Shown here piece after piece: positions 37,030 to 46,907 of a DNA stretch of 64,000 nt. The translations under genes and the position numbers were made by a program. The DNA lies in the NCBI GenBank assembly GCA_007130885.1, contig SLRQ01000065.1:1-64000 (forward strand), in the 5' to 3' direction. The stretch's first letter is position 1; every line of letters starts with the position of its first letter. Under the pieces are notes generated by a model. That model had not been told where the DNA came from. It worked only from the letters and a program-made list of their open reading frames with translations, and did not search any database. Origin of the DNA: Deltaproteobacteria bacterium (GTDB taxonomy: Bacteria; Myxococcota; Myxococcia; SLRQ01).

Positions 37030-38244
37030 ATGAACCTTTCTGAACACGGATCAAGGCTCGGTGCCGCGGTAGCGATGACGGTCCTAATGGCGTCCATGCC
37101 GGCGGGATCCGCCGCCGGGCAGGATCCGAGCTTCGCCACCGCGGGATCCTCCTCCGCCATTTTCGTGATGATCGGAGGCGGCGCGATCTCGGCGAAACAT
37201 GCCGAGATTACCCGTTTGGATGCTCACCTGGCCGGGCTGGCAAGCGAGCGAGAGGAGCTGGAAGAAGAGCTGGACGATCTCTCCGCAACGATAGTCGAGC
37301 TCAAGACCAGGCGCGTGCCCAGGATTTTGGGAGAAGCGAGGCTTACGCGAAAGCTCCAAAGGTCGCGTGAGCTTTCCGGGGCCATTGACGACCTTGCGCG
37401 AACAGAGGCTGAAGCCAAGGCCGAGCTCGTGGCCGTGGCCAGAAGGCTCCTCCACGCCTACGAGGAGGAGATGGCCGCGGTGAGAAAGGCGGCCGAGCAG
37501 GCTCCGCACGAGCCCGGGACGGCCTCGGGTCGGGCAGCCATCGAGCGTTTGGTCGTGCTGGAGGCCGAGCGCCGAGCCGTGCTCGAAGGGCTTTCTCGCC
37601 TCGAGGAAGGCGGTGGTGACGGGGCGCTGCCTCGAGGCTATCTCGAACCGTCCGAGACTGAAGAGGATGATCCGCAAGAGCTGCGAGCAAGAGCCGACAC
37701 TCTTCGCGACACCCGCGACCGCCTGTTCAGGCGTCTCGAAGAGGTCGAGCAAAGAGCCCGTTCGATCGAGTCACAGCGGGAGCTGGAGCGCGAGCTGGAC
37801 GGTTTTCTGTCCGAGAGCCGCTTCTTCGGCGAAGGAGACCGGGCGGCGGCGCGACTGGTCGACCAGGAGAGCACGGAAAGGCCGGTCGCGGGCGGCTTGC
37901 GGGGCGACGAGAGCCTGGCGGGTTTCACCGGGAGGCCGGATACCGAGCCGGAGAGGGCGTTCGGTGATAGCGATTCCGAACCTCCAGCCGAAAGTGATTA
38001 CTATGATGGAGACGTATCTGAACCTGAAAACACAGGCGATGGGCCCTACTTCTCTTCGGACAGGATCACGACCAGGGCCGAGGCGGACGCTGCATTGGAC
38101 GCCTTTTTGTCGTCCGAACCGGCCGGCTCCTTGGATGATATGCTGGCTTACCTCGAGGAGATGAGACGCCTCATAGAGCGGCTGGAGCGCCGGGCGGAAG
38201 CTTTGGAGCGAGAGGCCGATCTGCTGGACGTTTCCACCCGCTAG
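37030..38244 (+). CDS. Exported coiled-coil hypothetical protein
   Basis: Signal-like N-terminus and extended heptad-rich Glu/Arg/Leu sequence. Confidence 0.7.
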   Translation: MNLSEHGSRLGAAVAMTVLMASMPAGSAAGQDPSFATAGSSSAIFVMIGGGAISAKHAEITRLDAHLAGLASEREELEEELDDLSATIVELKTRRVPRILGEARLTRKLQRSRELSGAIDDLARTEAEAKAELVAVARRLLHAYEEEMAAVRKAAEQAPHEPGTASGRAAIERLVVLEAERRAVLEGLSRLEEGGGDGALPRGYLEPSETEEDDPQELRARADTLRDTRDRLFRRLEEVEQRARSIESQRELERELDGFLSESRFFGEGDRAAARLVDQESTERPVAGGLRGDESLAGFTGRPDTEPERAFGDSDSEPPAESDYYDGDVSEPENTGDGPYFSSDRITTRAEADAALDAFLSSEPAGSLDDMLAYLEEMRRLIERLERRAEALEREADLLDVSTR

Positions 38245-38268
38245 AAGATCCAGGATAGACTGCTCCGC

Positions 38269-39495
38269 ATGCGTGGGGCACCTACTTCGGCTTCTATCCC
38301 GCAAGCCAGATGTCTTTGCGTCGTAGCCGCCGTATCCGTATCCACGGCTCTTTGGGCCTATCCCGCGGTTGCCGCGGATGGTGATGAGGGATCGGCCTCT
38401 GGACGTGAACCAAGGCAAGTCAGTCACCGCGGAACAGTTTCGGCCGAATTGGCCGTGGACTCGAATGCCAGGCGCCAGCAGATAGGCGCCGAGGTCGGCG
38501 CCGATATCCTTACTTACCTTTACGCCTCGGGGAGGATCGAGTCGCGGCGGCCGGGAAGTCTGCTTTCCGCAAGAGCCGACGCGGGCGCCAAGAAGTTCTT
38601 GGACACTCCGGCGGAGGACACGTTGGCCGGACGACTTGCGGTTCACTATTCGGCGGCGCCGCGGACGGGACTGGAGCTTTCGGTCGACGCTTTATACGAG
38701 GACCGGGTCCAGCGGGGAGATGACTGGGAGGATGTATCGGATCACGAGCACCTATCCTGCCGGCCTCCAAGCGGCGGCGCGGCGGAGGGATATAGGTGTA
38801 ACAGGCGTGACTACCGCCGCGGCTCGTTGGGAGGAGCCATCAGGCTGCAAGCGGCGGAGTGGTCGGTTCGCGGCCGGATGGGGCCTTCGTTCCTCGACTA
38901 CAAGCCAAACCGGCAGTTCTCCTACGCGGGACCGGATGCCAAGGCCACGGCAGGACGCGTCGTTCTCGGCGCACATCATTTGCATGGTCATGTCGGAGCT
39001 TCGCTGCGGTTTTATCACTCCAGATCGGTGACATACCGGCTGGTGCCCGACGAGACCGGGCAGCGACTGGAAGTGGTACGTGAGCGTAGGGTGGAGCAGG
39101 TCTTCTCCACGGGAATCGGTTGGCGCTACAGGGGGCCGCTCCTGCTCGCCGCCGCGGTTTCGGCTACCTCCAGCAACAACAATAGCTATGGGATGGACGC
39201 CGTACGCGGCCGCGCCGAGCTGTCAGGCGCCGTCAGGCTGGGTGACTCGACTAGGCTAGTGGCCACCTCGGCCTTTCAGCTTGCTTACTATCCGGAAGGG
39301 AACGTTTTCGGCTGGACCCACTTGCCATCCGACGAGGACGAGAGGCGAAGCTCGGTCGGTCTTCAAGTCAGCCGGCGGCTCACCGATAGCCTCTCACTCC
39401 TCGTGAAGGGGCAAGCCTTCGTCAACGAGATATCCACCGACTCGCTTCGGTTTCGCCGTCAGGTGCTGCACGCGGGCGTGAGATGGTCGAGCTGA
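38269..39495 (+). CDS. Exported hypothetical protein, probable outer-membrane beta-barrel
   Basis: Signal peptide ending YPAVAADG; alternating amphipathic strands to the C-terminal RRQVLHAGVRWSS. Confidence 0.7.
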   Translation: MRGAPTSASIPQARCLCVVAAVSVSTALWAYPAVAADGDEGSASGREPRQVSHRGTVSAELAVDSNARRQQIGAEVGADILTYLYASGRIESRRPGSLLSARADAGAKKFLDTPAEDTLAGRLAVHYSAAPRTGLELSVDALYEDRVQRGDDWEDVSDHEHLSCRPPSGGAAEGYRCNRRDYRRGSLGGAIRLQAAEWSVRGRMGPSFLDYKPNRQFSYAGPDAKATAGRVVLGAHHLHGHVGASLRFYHSRSVTYRLVPDETGQRLEVVRERRVEQVFSTGIGWRYRGPLLLAAAVSATSSNNNSYGMDAVRGRAELSGAVRLGDSTRLVATSAFQLAYYPEGNVFGWTHLPSDEDERRSSVGLQVSRRLTDSLSLLVKGQAFVNEISTDSLRFRRQVLHAGVRWSS

Positions 39496-39516
39496 GCCTC
39501 GGAGGCTCCCCGGTCA

Positions 39517-40917
39517 TCAGCCCCGCTTGCTCTTGAGGTACTCGTCGATCCCCGAGGCGGCTGTTTTCCCCGCGCCCATGGCCAAGATGACGGTGGCCGC
39601 GCCGGTGACGATGTCACCGCCCGCGAACACACCCTCTCTGCTGGTTGCGCCGGTTTCCTCATCCACCACGATTCCACCCCAGGAGCGGGTGTCGATATCC
39701 GTGGCGGTCTGCGGCACAAGCGGGTTCGGACTGGTTCCAAGAGCAAGGATCATGTTTTCCACGTCGATCTTGAACTCGGACCCTTCGATCGGAACCGGCC
39801 GTCGCCGTCCCGAATCGTCCGGCTCGCCCAGCTCCATTCGGATGCACTCCATCGCGGTGAGCCAGCCGTCGTCGTTGCCGAAGAGACGTACCGGGTTGGT
39901 GAGCCAGTTGAAGATGACCCCTTCCTCGATGGCGTGGTGGTACTCCTCCACGCGCGCTGTCATCTCTGTCTCGCTACGGCGATAGATTATGTGAGCTTCT
40001 TCCGCGCCGGCGCGAAGAGCGGTCCGCGCGGAGTCCATGGCCGTGTTGCCGGCTCCTACGACCGCGACCCGCTTGCCTACATTCACCGGGGTATGATTCT
40101 CCGGGAAGCAGTCGGCTCGCATGAGGTTTACCCGCGTCAAAAACTCGTTGGCTGAGTAGACGCCGTTCAGGTTTTCACCGGGGATTCCCATGAAGCGCGG
40201 AAGACCCGCGCCGGTGCCCACGAAGATGGCGTCGAAGCCGTCCTCGAAGAGGTCATCCACGGTAAGGCTCTTGCCGATGACCGCGTTGGTTTCTATGCGA
40301 ACGCCGTTGCGACGCAGGTTCTCGACTTCGTAGTGCACGACGCGGTTAGGCAGCCGAAACTCCGGAATGCCGTAAATCAGCACTCCGCCTGGAGCGTGCA
40401 GTGCCTCGAAGACCGTTACGTCATAACCAAGACGCGCCAAGTCGCCGGCGCAGGTAAGACCGGCCGGCCCGGAACCCACGATCGCGACCTTCTGGTTCTT
40501 CTTTTCCACGACGTTCGGCTTGGCCGGGCCACGCTGCATCTCCCAGTCGGCCACGAACCGCTCGAGGCGACCGATGGATATGCCGTCACCCTTCTTGGAG
40601 ATGACGCACTTGGCTTCGCACTGCTCCTCTTGCGGGCACACCCGCCCGCACACGGCGGGAAGCGAGTTCGTGGACTTGACCAGCTCCAAAGCCTTCTCGT
40701 CGTCACCTTCGGCCACCGCCATGACGAAGTCTCGGATAGGTACCTTCACCGGACACCCATCCTCGCACTTCGGCTTCTTGCACTGAATGCATCTTTCGGC
40801 CTCCCGCCTGACCTCCTCGACGGTGTACCCGAGTGCAACCTCGCGGAAATCGCTTATGCGCTCTTTCGCGTCCTGTTCCGACATGGGAACCCTAGTGGGA
40901 TTGATCTTGTCGCTCAT
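39517..40917 (-). CDS. gltA: NADPH-dependent glutamate synthase-like / NfnB-like flavoprotein large subunit
   Basis: CIQCKKPKCEDGCPV and CGRVCPQEEQCEAKCV Fe-S motifs; GSGPAGLTCAGDLARLGYDVTVFEA; VGAGNTAMDSARTALR. Confidence 0.93.
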   Translation of the reverse strand: MSDKINPTRVPMSEQDAKERISDFREVALGYTVEEVRREAERCIQCKKPKCEDGCPVKVPIRDFVMAVAEGDDEKALELVKSTNSLPAVCGRVCPQEEQCEAKCVISKKGDGISIGRLERFVADWEMQRGPAKPNVVEKKNQKVAIVGSGPAGLTCAGDLARLGYDVTVFEALHAPGGVLIYGIPEFRLPNRVVHYEVENLRRNGVRIETNAVIGKSLTVDDLFEDGFDAIFVGTGAGLPRFMGIPGENLNGVYSANEFLTRVNLMRADCFPENHTPVNVGKRVAVVGAGNTAMDSARTALRAGAEEAHIIYRRSETEMTARVEEYHHAIEEGVIFNWLTNPVRLFGNDDGWLTAMECIRMELGEPDDSGRRRPVPIEGSEFKIDVENMILALGTSPNPLVPQTATDIDTRSWGGIVVDEETGATSREGVFAGGDIVTGAATVILAMGAGKTAASGIDEYLKSKRG

Positions 40918-41750
40918 GCCGAGTCACCTCCTCGCCGGCATACCGTCATAATGTGCTCCTCCTCCCGGCGATACATGAGGTTTCGCCGGTGGGCTTCCTC
41001 GAAGTCAACGTCGTGAGCGTCGAAGAATGGACCGTCCACGCAGCCGAACTTGACCTCGCCGGCCACCGTGACCCGGCAAGCACCGCACATCCCGGTACCG
41101 TCAACCATGATGGGATCGACGCTCACCCATGTCTTCAGTTCCATGGGCTTGGTGGTCTTGGCGGTCGCCCGCATCATGGGCATTGGTCCTATGGCGATCG
41201 CCTCATCGAACTTCTCTCCACCCGCGACCAGCTCTTCCAGCTTTTGGGTCACGAAGCCCTTGAAGCCGGTGCTTCCGTCGTCGGTGCAAACGTAGAGCTT
41301 GTCGGAGACGCTTTGCATCTCCTTCTCCATGATGACCAGGTTCTCTCGTCTGGCCCCTATGATGGAGGTGACTTTCACGCCGCGGTTCCTCAGCTCCTTG
41401 GCTACCGGGTAGATCGGCGCGACTCCGAAGCCGCCGCCGAGAAGCACCACGCTTCCCTCCTTGGGCAGCGGGGCCGGTCGCCCGAGTGGGCCGGCGAAGT
41501 CGACGATGCTCTGGCCTTCCCTCAGGGAGTTGAGCATGGCGGAGGTGAAGCCCACCTCTTGCACCACTATGGTTACCGTGCCCTTCTCCTTATCGTAGTC
41601 CGCGATAGTCAAGGGAATCCGCTCTCCCTTTTCGTCTATGCGCACTATCACGAACTGGCCGGGTTCGGCGTTTCTAGCAACGAGCGGAGCATTCACCTCG
41701 AAAAGCTTGGTGATGTCCGTCAAGTCTTCCTTGCGCAGGATTTCGTACAT
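40914..41750 (-). CDS. Ferredoxin-NADP reductase alpha / NfnA-like small subunit
   Basis: LLGGGFGVAPIYPVAKELRNRG; GTGMCGACRVTVAGEVKFGCVDGPFFDAHDVDF; ATGA overlap with the gltA-like gene. Confidence 0.9.
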   Translation of the reverse strand: MYEILRKEDLTDITKLFEVNAPLVARNAEPGQFVIVRIDEKGERIPLTIADYDKEKGTVTIVVQEVGFTSAMLNSLREGQSIVDFAGPLGRPAPLPKEGSVVLLGGGFGVAPIYPVAKELRNRGVKVTSIIGARRENLVIMEKEMQSVSDKLYVCTDDGSTGFKGFVTQKLEELVAGGEKFDEAIAIGPMPMMRATAKTTKPMELKTWVSVDPIMVDGTGMCGACRVTVAGEVKFGCVDGPFFDAHDVDFEEAHRRNLMYRREEEHIMTVCRRGGDSA

Positions 41751-41989
41751 GGTCTCTTGCCACCTCCCCCGTCTTGCTGAAGTACCGACGGGTGGCCCCC
41801 TGGGGAGCCTCTTTCTTCGATTATCACCGCTGAGAACTTTTACCGTGAAGGTCTCGCCGCGGCGTCTCTTTTATAACTAACGGCACAGGCCTTCACGTTC
41901 CCGACTTCGGGCATACCGACACACCTGACTGGGGACGAACCATACTTCAGTCCCTATCGGGCCGCAACTAACCGCTAACCCGAGGTTCC

Positions 41990-44443
41990 CTAGATCTGAC
42001 CGGCGCGCCAGGCGAAGTAGCCCCACCTGACAAAGCTCATGGCCCAATCCCACAAAGGCTTGTTCTCTGGGTAATGTATTATGCCGGACCTTGGCGGCAG
42101 GTCCACGCCGATCATTTTTAGCACTTCGGTGGTGTCGCCGCCTCGCTCGGGGCTTGGCGGTGAGTCGATTATCTGCGTCTCCGAGAATCGCAGCGGGCCG
42201 CGAACGAAGGTCAGCGGCTCGTCGACACCGGGAAACATCTTCTTCACGGCGGGAAGCAGGTCCCTCGTATCGTTCTTTTGGACATCATCGAGCAGCGACC
42301 TCATCCTGGGCAGATCGAAGAGCACCACCGTGTCACCTACGCCGGCGCTCTCCACGCTGTCTTGCCAGTAGGTCAGCGGTTTGAGCGCAAAGATTTTTTC
42401 GGCCACCGAGAGTAAACCCTCCCCCGGCAGCCACCAGCGCTCCTCGATACGAGCCTGTTTCAGCCATTGCTCGATATCGTCCTTGGGACCGGCGAGCAGT
42501 GCCCATTTGTCGCGTGTTCGCACCACCCTCGAAAACACAGCGGCGCCGGGATCGTACGATACTGCCACGCCTTTGCTGCGTGCCGTTGCAAGGCCCGAGT
42601 CTCGCTGCATGGCGGCAAGGGCTCCAACCTGAAAGAGGACCGACTGGTTGGTGAGGTGCGTGGTCGCCACGCCTCCGGTGTCGGTGCGTCCCCGGGCATA
42701 AAGGTTGATGAGAGCTCCCAGAGCCCCTGCGAGGCCGCAGCCTATGTCGACTATCGGACTTGGGAAGAGAACCGGAACACCGTCGCGGCTGTATGTGGCT
42801 TGAATTCCGGATACCGCCTGGACCACCTGCTCGAAGCCGGGCCGGTGCTGCCATTCACCAGTGTTTCCGTAGGCGTTGAGATAGGTGTATGCCACTCGCG
42901 GGTAACGGCTAAGCACGGCATCCGGGTCGATACCAACGGCTTTGGCTACATCGAGATTACGATAGTTTTGGAGCAAGACGTCCGGATCGAATTTCTCTAT
43001 GATCTTCCAGAGCTTCTCCTTGCCGTCGTCGTTCTTGAAGTCCAAGGTGACCGACCGCTTGCCGTTGTTGAACACCAGGTGAAACGACAAGGCCCAGTCC
43101 AAGTTCGTGGGGTTTTGAAGCGAGATGACGTCCGCGCCCAGCTCGGCCAGGACTCGCCCCGCACATGGACCCGCGATGATTCGAGATAGGTCCAGCACCC
43201 GCGTTCCTTCAAGCGGAGCCTTCAGCGAGCCCTTGGCTTTCCTTGCTTCCGCTCGCCGGTAATGGCCGGCCCTCCTCTCCCATTTTCTCAAGGCCACCTC
43301 CGCCGCATTCCGGTCTCGCTTTCGGGGCTGGACATCGAAGGAGTCCTTGAGGGGAGTGACCACCGGACCGGGAACCTTCAGTCGACCGAAAACCGGGTCA
43401 TCGACCTCGACTATGTCGGACATTCCGGAAGCATTGCTGTCGTCGACCCACTCCTCGATGGTGCGAACCTTGATGCAGCAAAGCTCCTTGCCGATGAGAT
43501 CCTCCCACTCCTGGGCGGATTTGGTCATGAAAACCTTTTCGTATGCCTCGCGTATCGCCTTCGCCTCGGCGATGCTCTTAACCTGGCTCGGGTCCGTGAA
43601 CGTCTCCTCGGAGATTATCGAGCGAAGCTCCCGCACTTCGGCCCGGTAGCCGTTTTCCTCTAGAATCTCGAGAATGCGCTGGCAGTGAGCCGGCAGCGTA
43701 ATGTGAAGAAAGATCCACCTGCCATCGCCGCATTGCCATCGTTTGATGAAAGGCGTGCCGATCATCTTGAAGGGCAGGAAGCCTCTCGGCACTCCGGTCT
43801 TTATGAGGACCTGTAGTAGCTGGGCGAAGAGGTTGGAGTGATACTCGCTCGTATCGACGTGCTGGCCGCGCCCGGTGGTCTGCCTGGCGACCAAGGCCGC
43901 CATTACTCCTATCGCGCCGAACAAGCCGTTCATCACGGGGCCGACCGCGAACTCGTGATATCGGGGCGGCCCCAAGGGCTTCTCGTAGATGAGCCCCGCG
44001 GCGCCGGCGATGCTGTCGTAGTCGGGCATGGACTCGCGAGGATCGCCCTCTGGAAAGGCGGTCAAGCTACAGCTCACCAGACCGGGGTTGCGCTCTTTTC
44101 TCAAGGTTTCGAAGTCTACTCCGAGGCGGCGCATGGCCCTCGAGCCCTCGCTCTCTATTACCACGTCCGCTCTGGCGAGCAGGCGCTCGAGGATAGCGAG
44201 GTCGTCCTCATCGCCGAGGTCTAGTGGCATCTCGGTCTTGGCCCGCGCCAGGATGGCGTCGAGGACCGGATCCTCGGGGGCCTTTCCGGTGTCCACCACC
44301 CGGATGACCTCCGCTCCCTGGTCGGCCAAAAGCATTCCGGCCAACGGCGCGCCTATGGGATCGCCCAGCTCAACGACACGTAGGCCTTCGAGGGGGGCGG
44401 AGTCTTTTTTTGTTTGTTTCTTCTTGGACGTCGACTTCGCCAT
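41990..44443 (-). CDS. Tandem-domain CaiB/BaiF (class III) CoA-transferase family protein
   Basis: EGLRVVELGDPIGAPLAGMLLADQGAEVIRV and EGTRVLDLSRIIAGPCAGRVLAELGADVISLQNP. Confidence 0.9.
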   Translation of the reverse strand: MAKSTSKKKQTKKDSAPLEGLRVVELGDPIGAPLAGMLLADQGAEVIRVVDTGKAPEDPVLDAILARAKTEMPLDLGDEDDLAILERLLARADVVIESEGSRAMRRLGVDFETLRKERNPGLVSCSLTAFPEGDPRESMPDYDSIAGAAGLIYEKPLGPPRYHEFAVGPVMNGLFGAIGVMAALVARQTTGRGQHVDTSEYHSNLFAQLLQVLIKTGVPRGFLPFKMIGTPFIKRWQCGDGRWIFLHITLPAHCQRILEILEENGYRAEVRELRSIISEETFTDPSQVKSIAEAKAIREAYEKVFMTKSAQEWEDLIGKELCCIKVRTIEEWVDDSNASGMSDIVEVDDPVFGRLKVPGPVVTPLKDSFDVQPRKRDRNAAEVALRKWERRAGHYRRAEARKAKGSLKAPLEGTRVLDLSRIIAGPCAGRVLAELGADVISLQNPTNLDWALSFHLVFNNGKRSVTLDFKNDDGKEKLWKIIEKFDPDVLLQNYRNLDVAKAVGIDPDAVLSRYPRVAYTYLNAYGNTGEWQHRPGFEQVVQAVSGIQATYSRDGVPVLFPSPIVDIGCGLAGALGALINLYARGRTDTGGVATTHLTNQSVLFQVGALAAMQRDSGLATARSKGVAVSYDPGAAVFSRVVRTRDKWALLAGPKDDIEQWLKQARIEERWWLPGEGLLSVAEKIFALKPLTYWQDSVESAGVGDTVVLFDLPRMRSLLDDVQKNDTRDLLPAVKKMFPGVDEPLTFVRGPLRFSETQIIDSPPSPERGGDTTEVLKMIGVDLPPRSGIIHYPENKPLWDWAMSFVRWGYFAWRAGQI

Positions 44444-44571
44444 CGCCTTCTCCGGAGGTTACGGGTTCGATGCCGCCGTTTATCACATCGACGCGGTTTT
44501 CGACACATTGCGTCGCATAGGTGATGACAAGAGGTGCGCTTGCGCTTTCCGCGGCCGCTCTCGAGATGCTC

Positions 44572-46710
44572 CTACTTGAAGTAGATGCTGTAGTTCGTGT
44601 CGCTGTGGTACTCGAACGATGCCGACTCGAGGGCGTTCAGCGGGTTTGCTCCTCTTGGAGGATCGCCGAGCTGCATTCCATGGTCGGCGGTGAAGATGAT
44701 CACGGTATCGTCCATGATTTCCCACCCGGCGAGCCAATTGAACAGAAGGTTCATGTTGTGGTTCATGTGTTCCACCACCAAGCCCATGATCTCGTGATGA
44801 GGTCCCTTGTCGTGACCGGCGGTGTCGCTGGTCATGAAGTTGATGATGGCGTAGTTGGGCACGGGGTTGGGCCCGCTTCCGAAGATGATGCGGATCTGCT
44901 CCATTAGAAGAGCCTCCGCTTGCTGCGTGCCCAGCGCCTTGTAGGACATCCAAGGAGGTATGTTCGGCGTGAGGGTGCCCGCCGCCGCCGTCAAGGTGGA
45001 CCAATCTATAATCTTGCCGCTCCTGTCTTTTGCTTTCAGGTCCGAGGTGTCGGCGCCTTCGACGGATGGGCTGAACACGCTCATGGTGTAGCCTCCCTCA
45101 TCCGAGCCTTCTTCCCACGTGCCGAACACTCGTTTCACGGCCTGATGCAACGTTTCGCCTCCCGGCGGCTCGATGGGCTCGAAGTATGAGCTGTCCACGG
45201 CTCCGAAGATGAGCTGACCGGCGAAGCTGACTTTCTCCCGGAGGTTGCGCAGATAGTAAGCGTTGTCCAGGATGCCGTGGTGCCCGCTGTAGAGGCCGGA
45301 TCCGACCTCATTGTGGCCGGGCCAGGTGTTGCTTGGAAAGTTACTTATGGTGCCGTAGCGCCCGTAGACTCCGTGATTCTTCATTCGCCTGAAGGCGCTT
45401 GTGGCCGAGGTCTCCTGGTTCATCAAGTAATCGAGCTGCGTCTTGTTCAAACCGTCGGAGATGACGATGATGGCGTGCTTTGCGACCTCGCCCGTCAAGA
45501 TGGACTCGATGGGCTTACCGTCCTGCCACTTCAGGTAATTGAAGGCGCTCCTGATCCCTCTGTGATCGACGCCCTTGATTCGCGGAAAGCCGAGTAGCGC
45601 CGCTACCGTCGGCGCTATGTCCACCGTCCGGACGGGCTCTTCGAGTACAACGCCTCTTTTCACGCCCTTGCCCATGATTAGGAGAGGCGCCCTGGACTGG
45701 ACCATGTTTAGTGAGCCGTGAGTTCCGATGTTCCCCGAGCCGGCGTGCGTGTAGCTCCTCGGGTTGACGTAAAGGTCCGGTGCGTTGGGGTTGTCGAAGA
45801 AGGCCGCGATTCTCTCGTATCCGAAGGGGTAGACGTCGTCCTCCGGCTCGATGAACGAAAGCCTTGGATCGTCGGCTTCGTAGTCATGGTCCGGGATGGA
45901 GGTGCCGAGGGGATTGGAGCCCCACGCGAGCTCGTCTTCATAGGTGTTGAAGGAGGTCGGGTCTTGATTGGCGATGGGATTGTCTCCTTCACCGTCCACG
46001 ATCTCGTAAACGTAGCCTTCGTTCGTTTGTTCTCGCGTGTAAGCAATCCAGCCGCCCGGTCCCCTGACTTCGTAAATGTCTCCGATCCGAGCGGCGACAA
46101 AAGCCGTTCCCGGATGAGGTAGCAGCAGGTCCAGAGCTTCTTGGTACGCGTCCATCTGAGTCGGAAGCACTCCTTGCGCATACTGTTCGAAGTTCACGAA
46201 GCCGCTTCTTCTGCCTTGGTTGTACAAGTCGAGCACGTCGGAGAACACCTCGCCGCCCTCCTCCACCGAGAGCTTGAAGGAGATCATCCCGCTGCATCCG
46301 GCTTCCTGATCCCAGCTATGCCATACGGTGGAGTTCTCCCCTCCGGCGGTTTTGGAGAGATCCTCCGAGATCAACGCTTGCTCGAAGTCGCCGGAGTTGC
46401 ATCCGCCCCGGTAGCTCAACGTCACGTTCTTGTGAACGTCCTCATCCCAGTTGGCGATGAAAGAGATTTCGATGTCGCCGTGGTCATCGGAGGCACCGAG
46501 ATCCTTGAAAAGAGGCTCGGGTTCGGGCTCTTCGGGCTCGGGCCCCGGCTCTTCTTGCTCCTCCTCTTCCTCTTCTTCCTCGGGCTCCTCGGCGGGTTTA
46601 CCGGGCGTGGTATCGCCGTCATCGGAATCGTCTCCTGCCGAATCGCTTACATCGACGCTGCCGCACCCAGCGGTGAGCAGCAGCACCAAAAAGAAAGCCG
46701 CGGTTTTCAT
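44572..46710 (-). CDS. Alkaline-phosphatase-superfamily lipoprotein with apparently permuted catalytic domain
   Basis: Lipobox LLTAGCGS; Glu/Pro-rich linker; THGSLN...TVDIAPTVAALLG precedes IIVISDGLNKTQ...TWPGHNEVGSG...DTAGHDKGPH...IIFTADHGM. Confidence 0.85.
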   Translation of the reverse strand: MKTAAFFLVLLLTAGCGSVDVSDSAGDDSDDGDTTPGKPAEEPEEEEEEEEQEEPGPEPEEPEPEPLFKDLGASDDHGDIEISFIANWDEDVHKNVTLSYRGGCNSGDFEQALISEDLSKTAGGENSTVWHSWDQEAGCSGMISFKLSVEEGGEVFSDVLDLYNQGRRSGFVNFEQYAQGVLPTQMDAYQEALDLLLPHPGTAFVAARIGDIYEVRGPGGWIAYTREQTNEGYVYEIVDGEGDNPIANQDPTSFNTYEDELAWGSNPLGTSIPDHDYEADDPRLSFIEPEDDVYPFGYERIAAFFDNPNAPDLYVNPRSYTHAGSGNIGTHGSLNMVQSRAPLLIMGKGVKRGVVLEEPVRTVDIAPTVAALLGFPRIKGVDHRGIRSAFNYLKWQDGKPIESILTGEVAKHAIIVISDGLNKTQLDYLMNQETSATSAFRRMKNHGVYGRYGTISNFPSNTWPGHNEVGSGLYSGHHGILDNAYYLRNLREKVSFAGQLIFGAVDSSYFEPIEPPGGETLHQAVKRVFGTWEEGSDEGGYTMSVFSPSVEGADTSDLKAKDRSGKIIDWSTLTAAAGTLTPNIPPWMSYKALGTQQAEALLMEQIRIIFGSGPNPVPNYAIINFMTSDTAGHDKGPHHEIMGLVVEHMNHNMNLLFNWLAGWEIMDDTVIIFTADHGMQLGDPPRGANPLNALESASFEYHSDTNYSIYFK

Positions 46711-46907
46711 CTCACACCCCTTGGCTCCGCACCGCATTTCCCCTATCGGTTAGCCTCGGTGCTCGGTACAGAGATAGAAATCTTTGCCCAAAATGCCTCA
46801 ATTGACCATGATAACACGCTGCCGTCGAAATTGGCCATGCTGGGGCGGGCAGGCGGTGGGCGAGCTTTCTCGGAAGGTCGCAGTAAGGTGCGGGTAGCCT
46901 TCTAACA

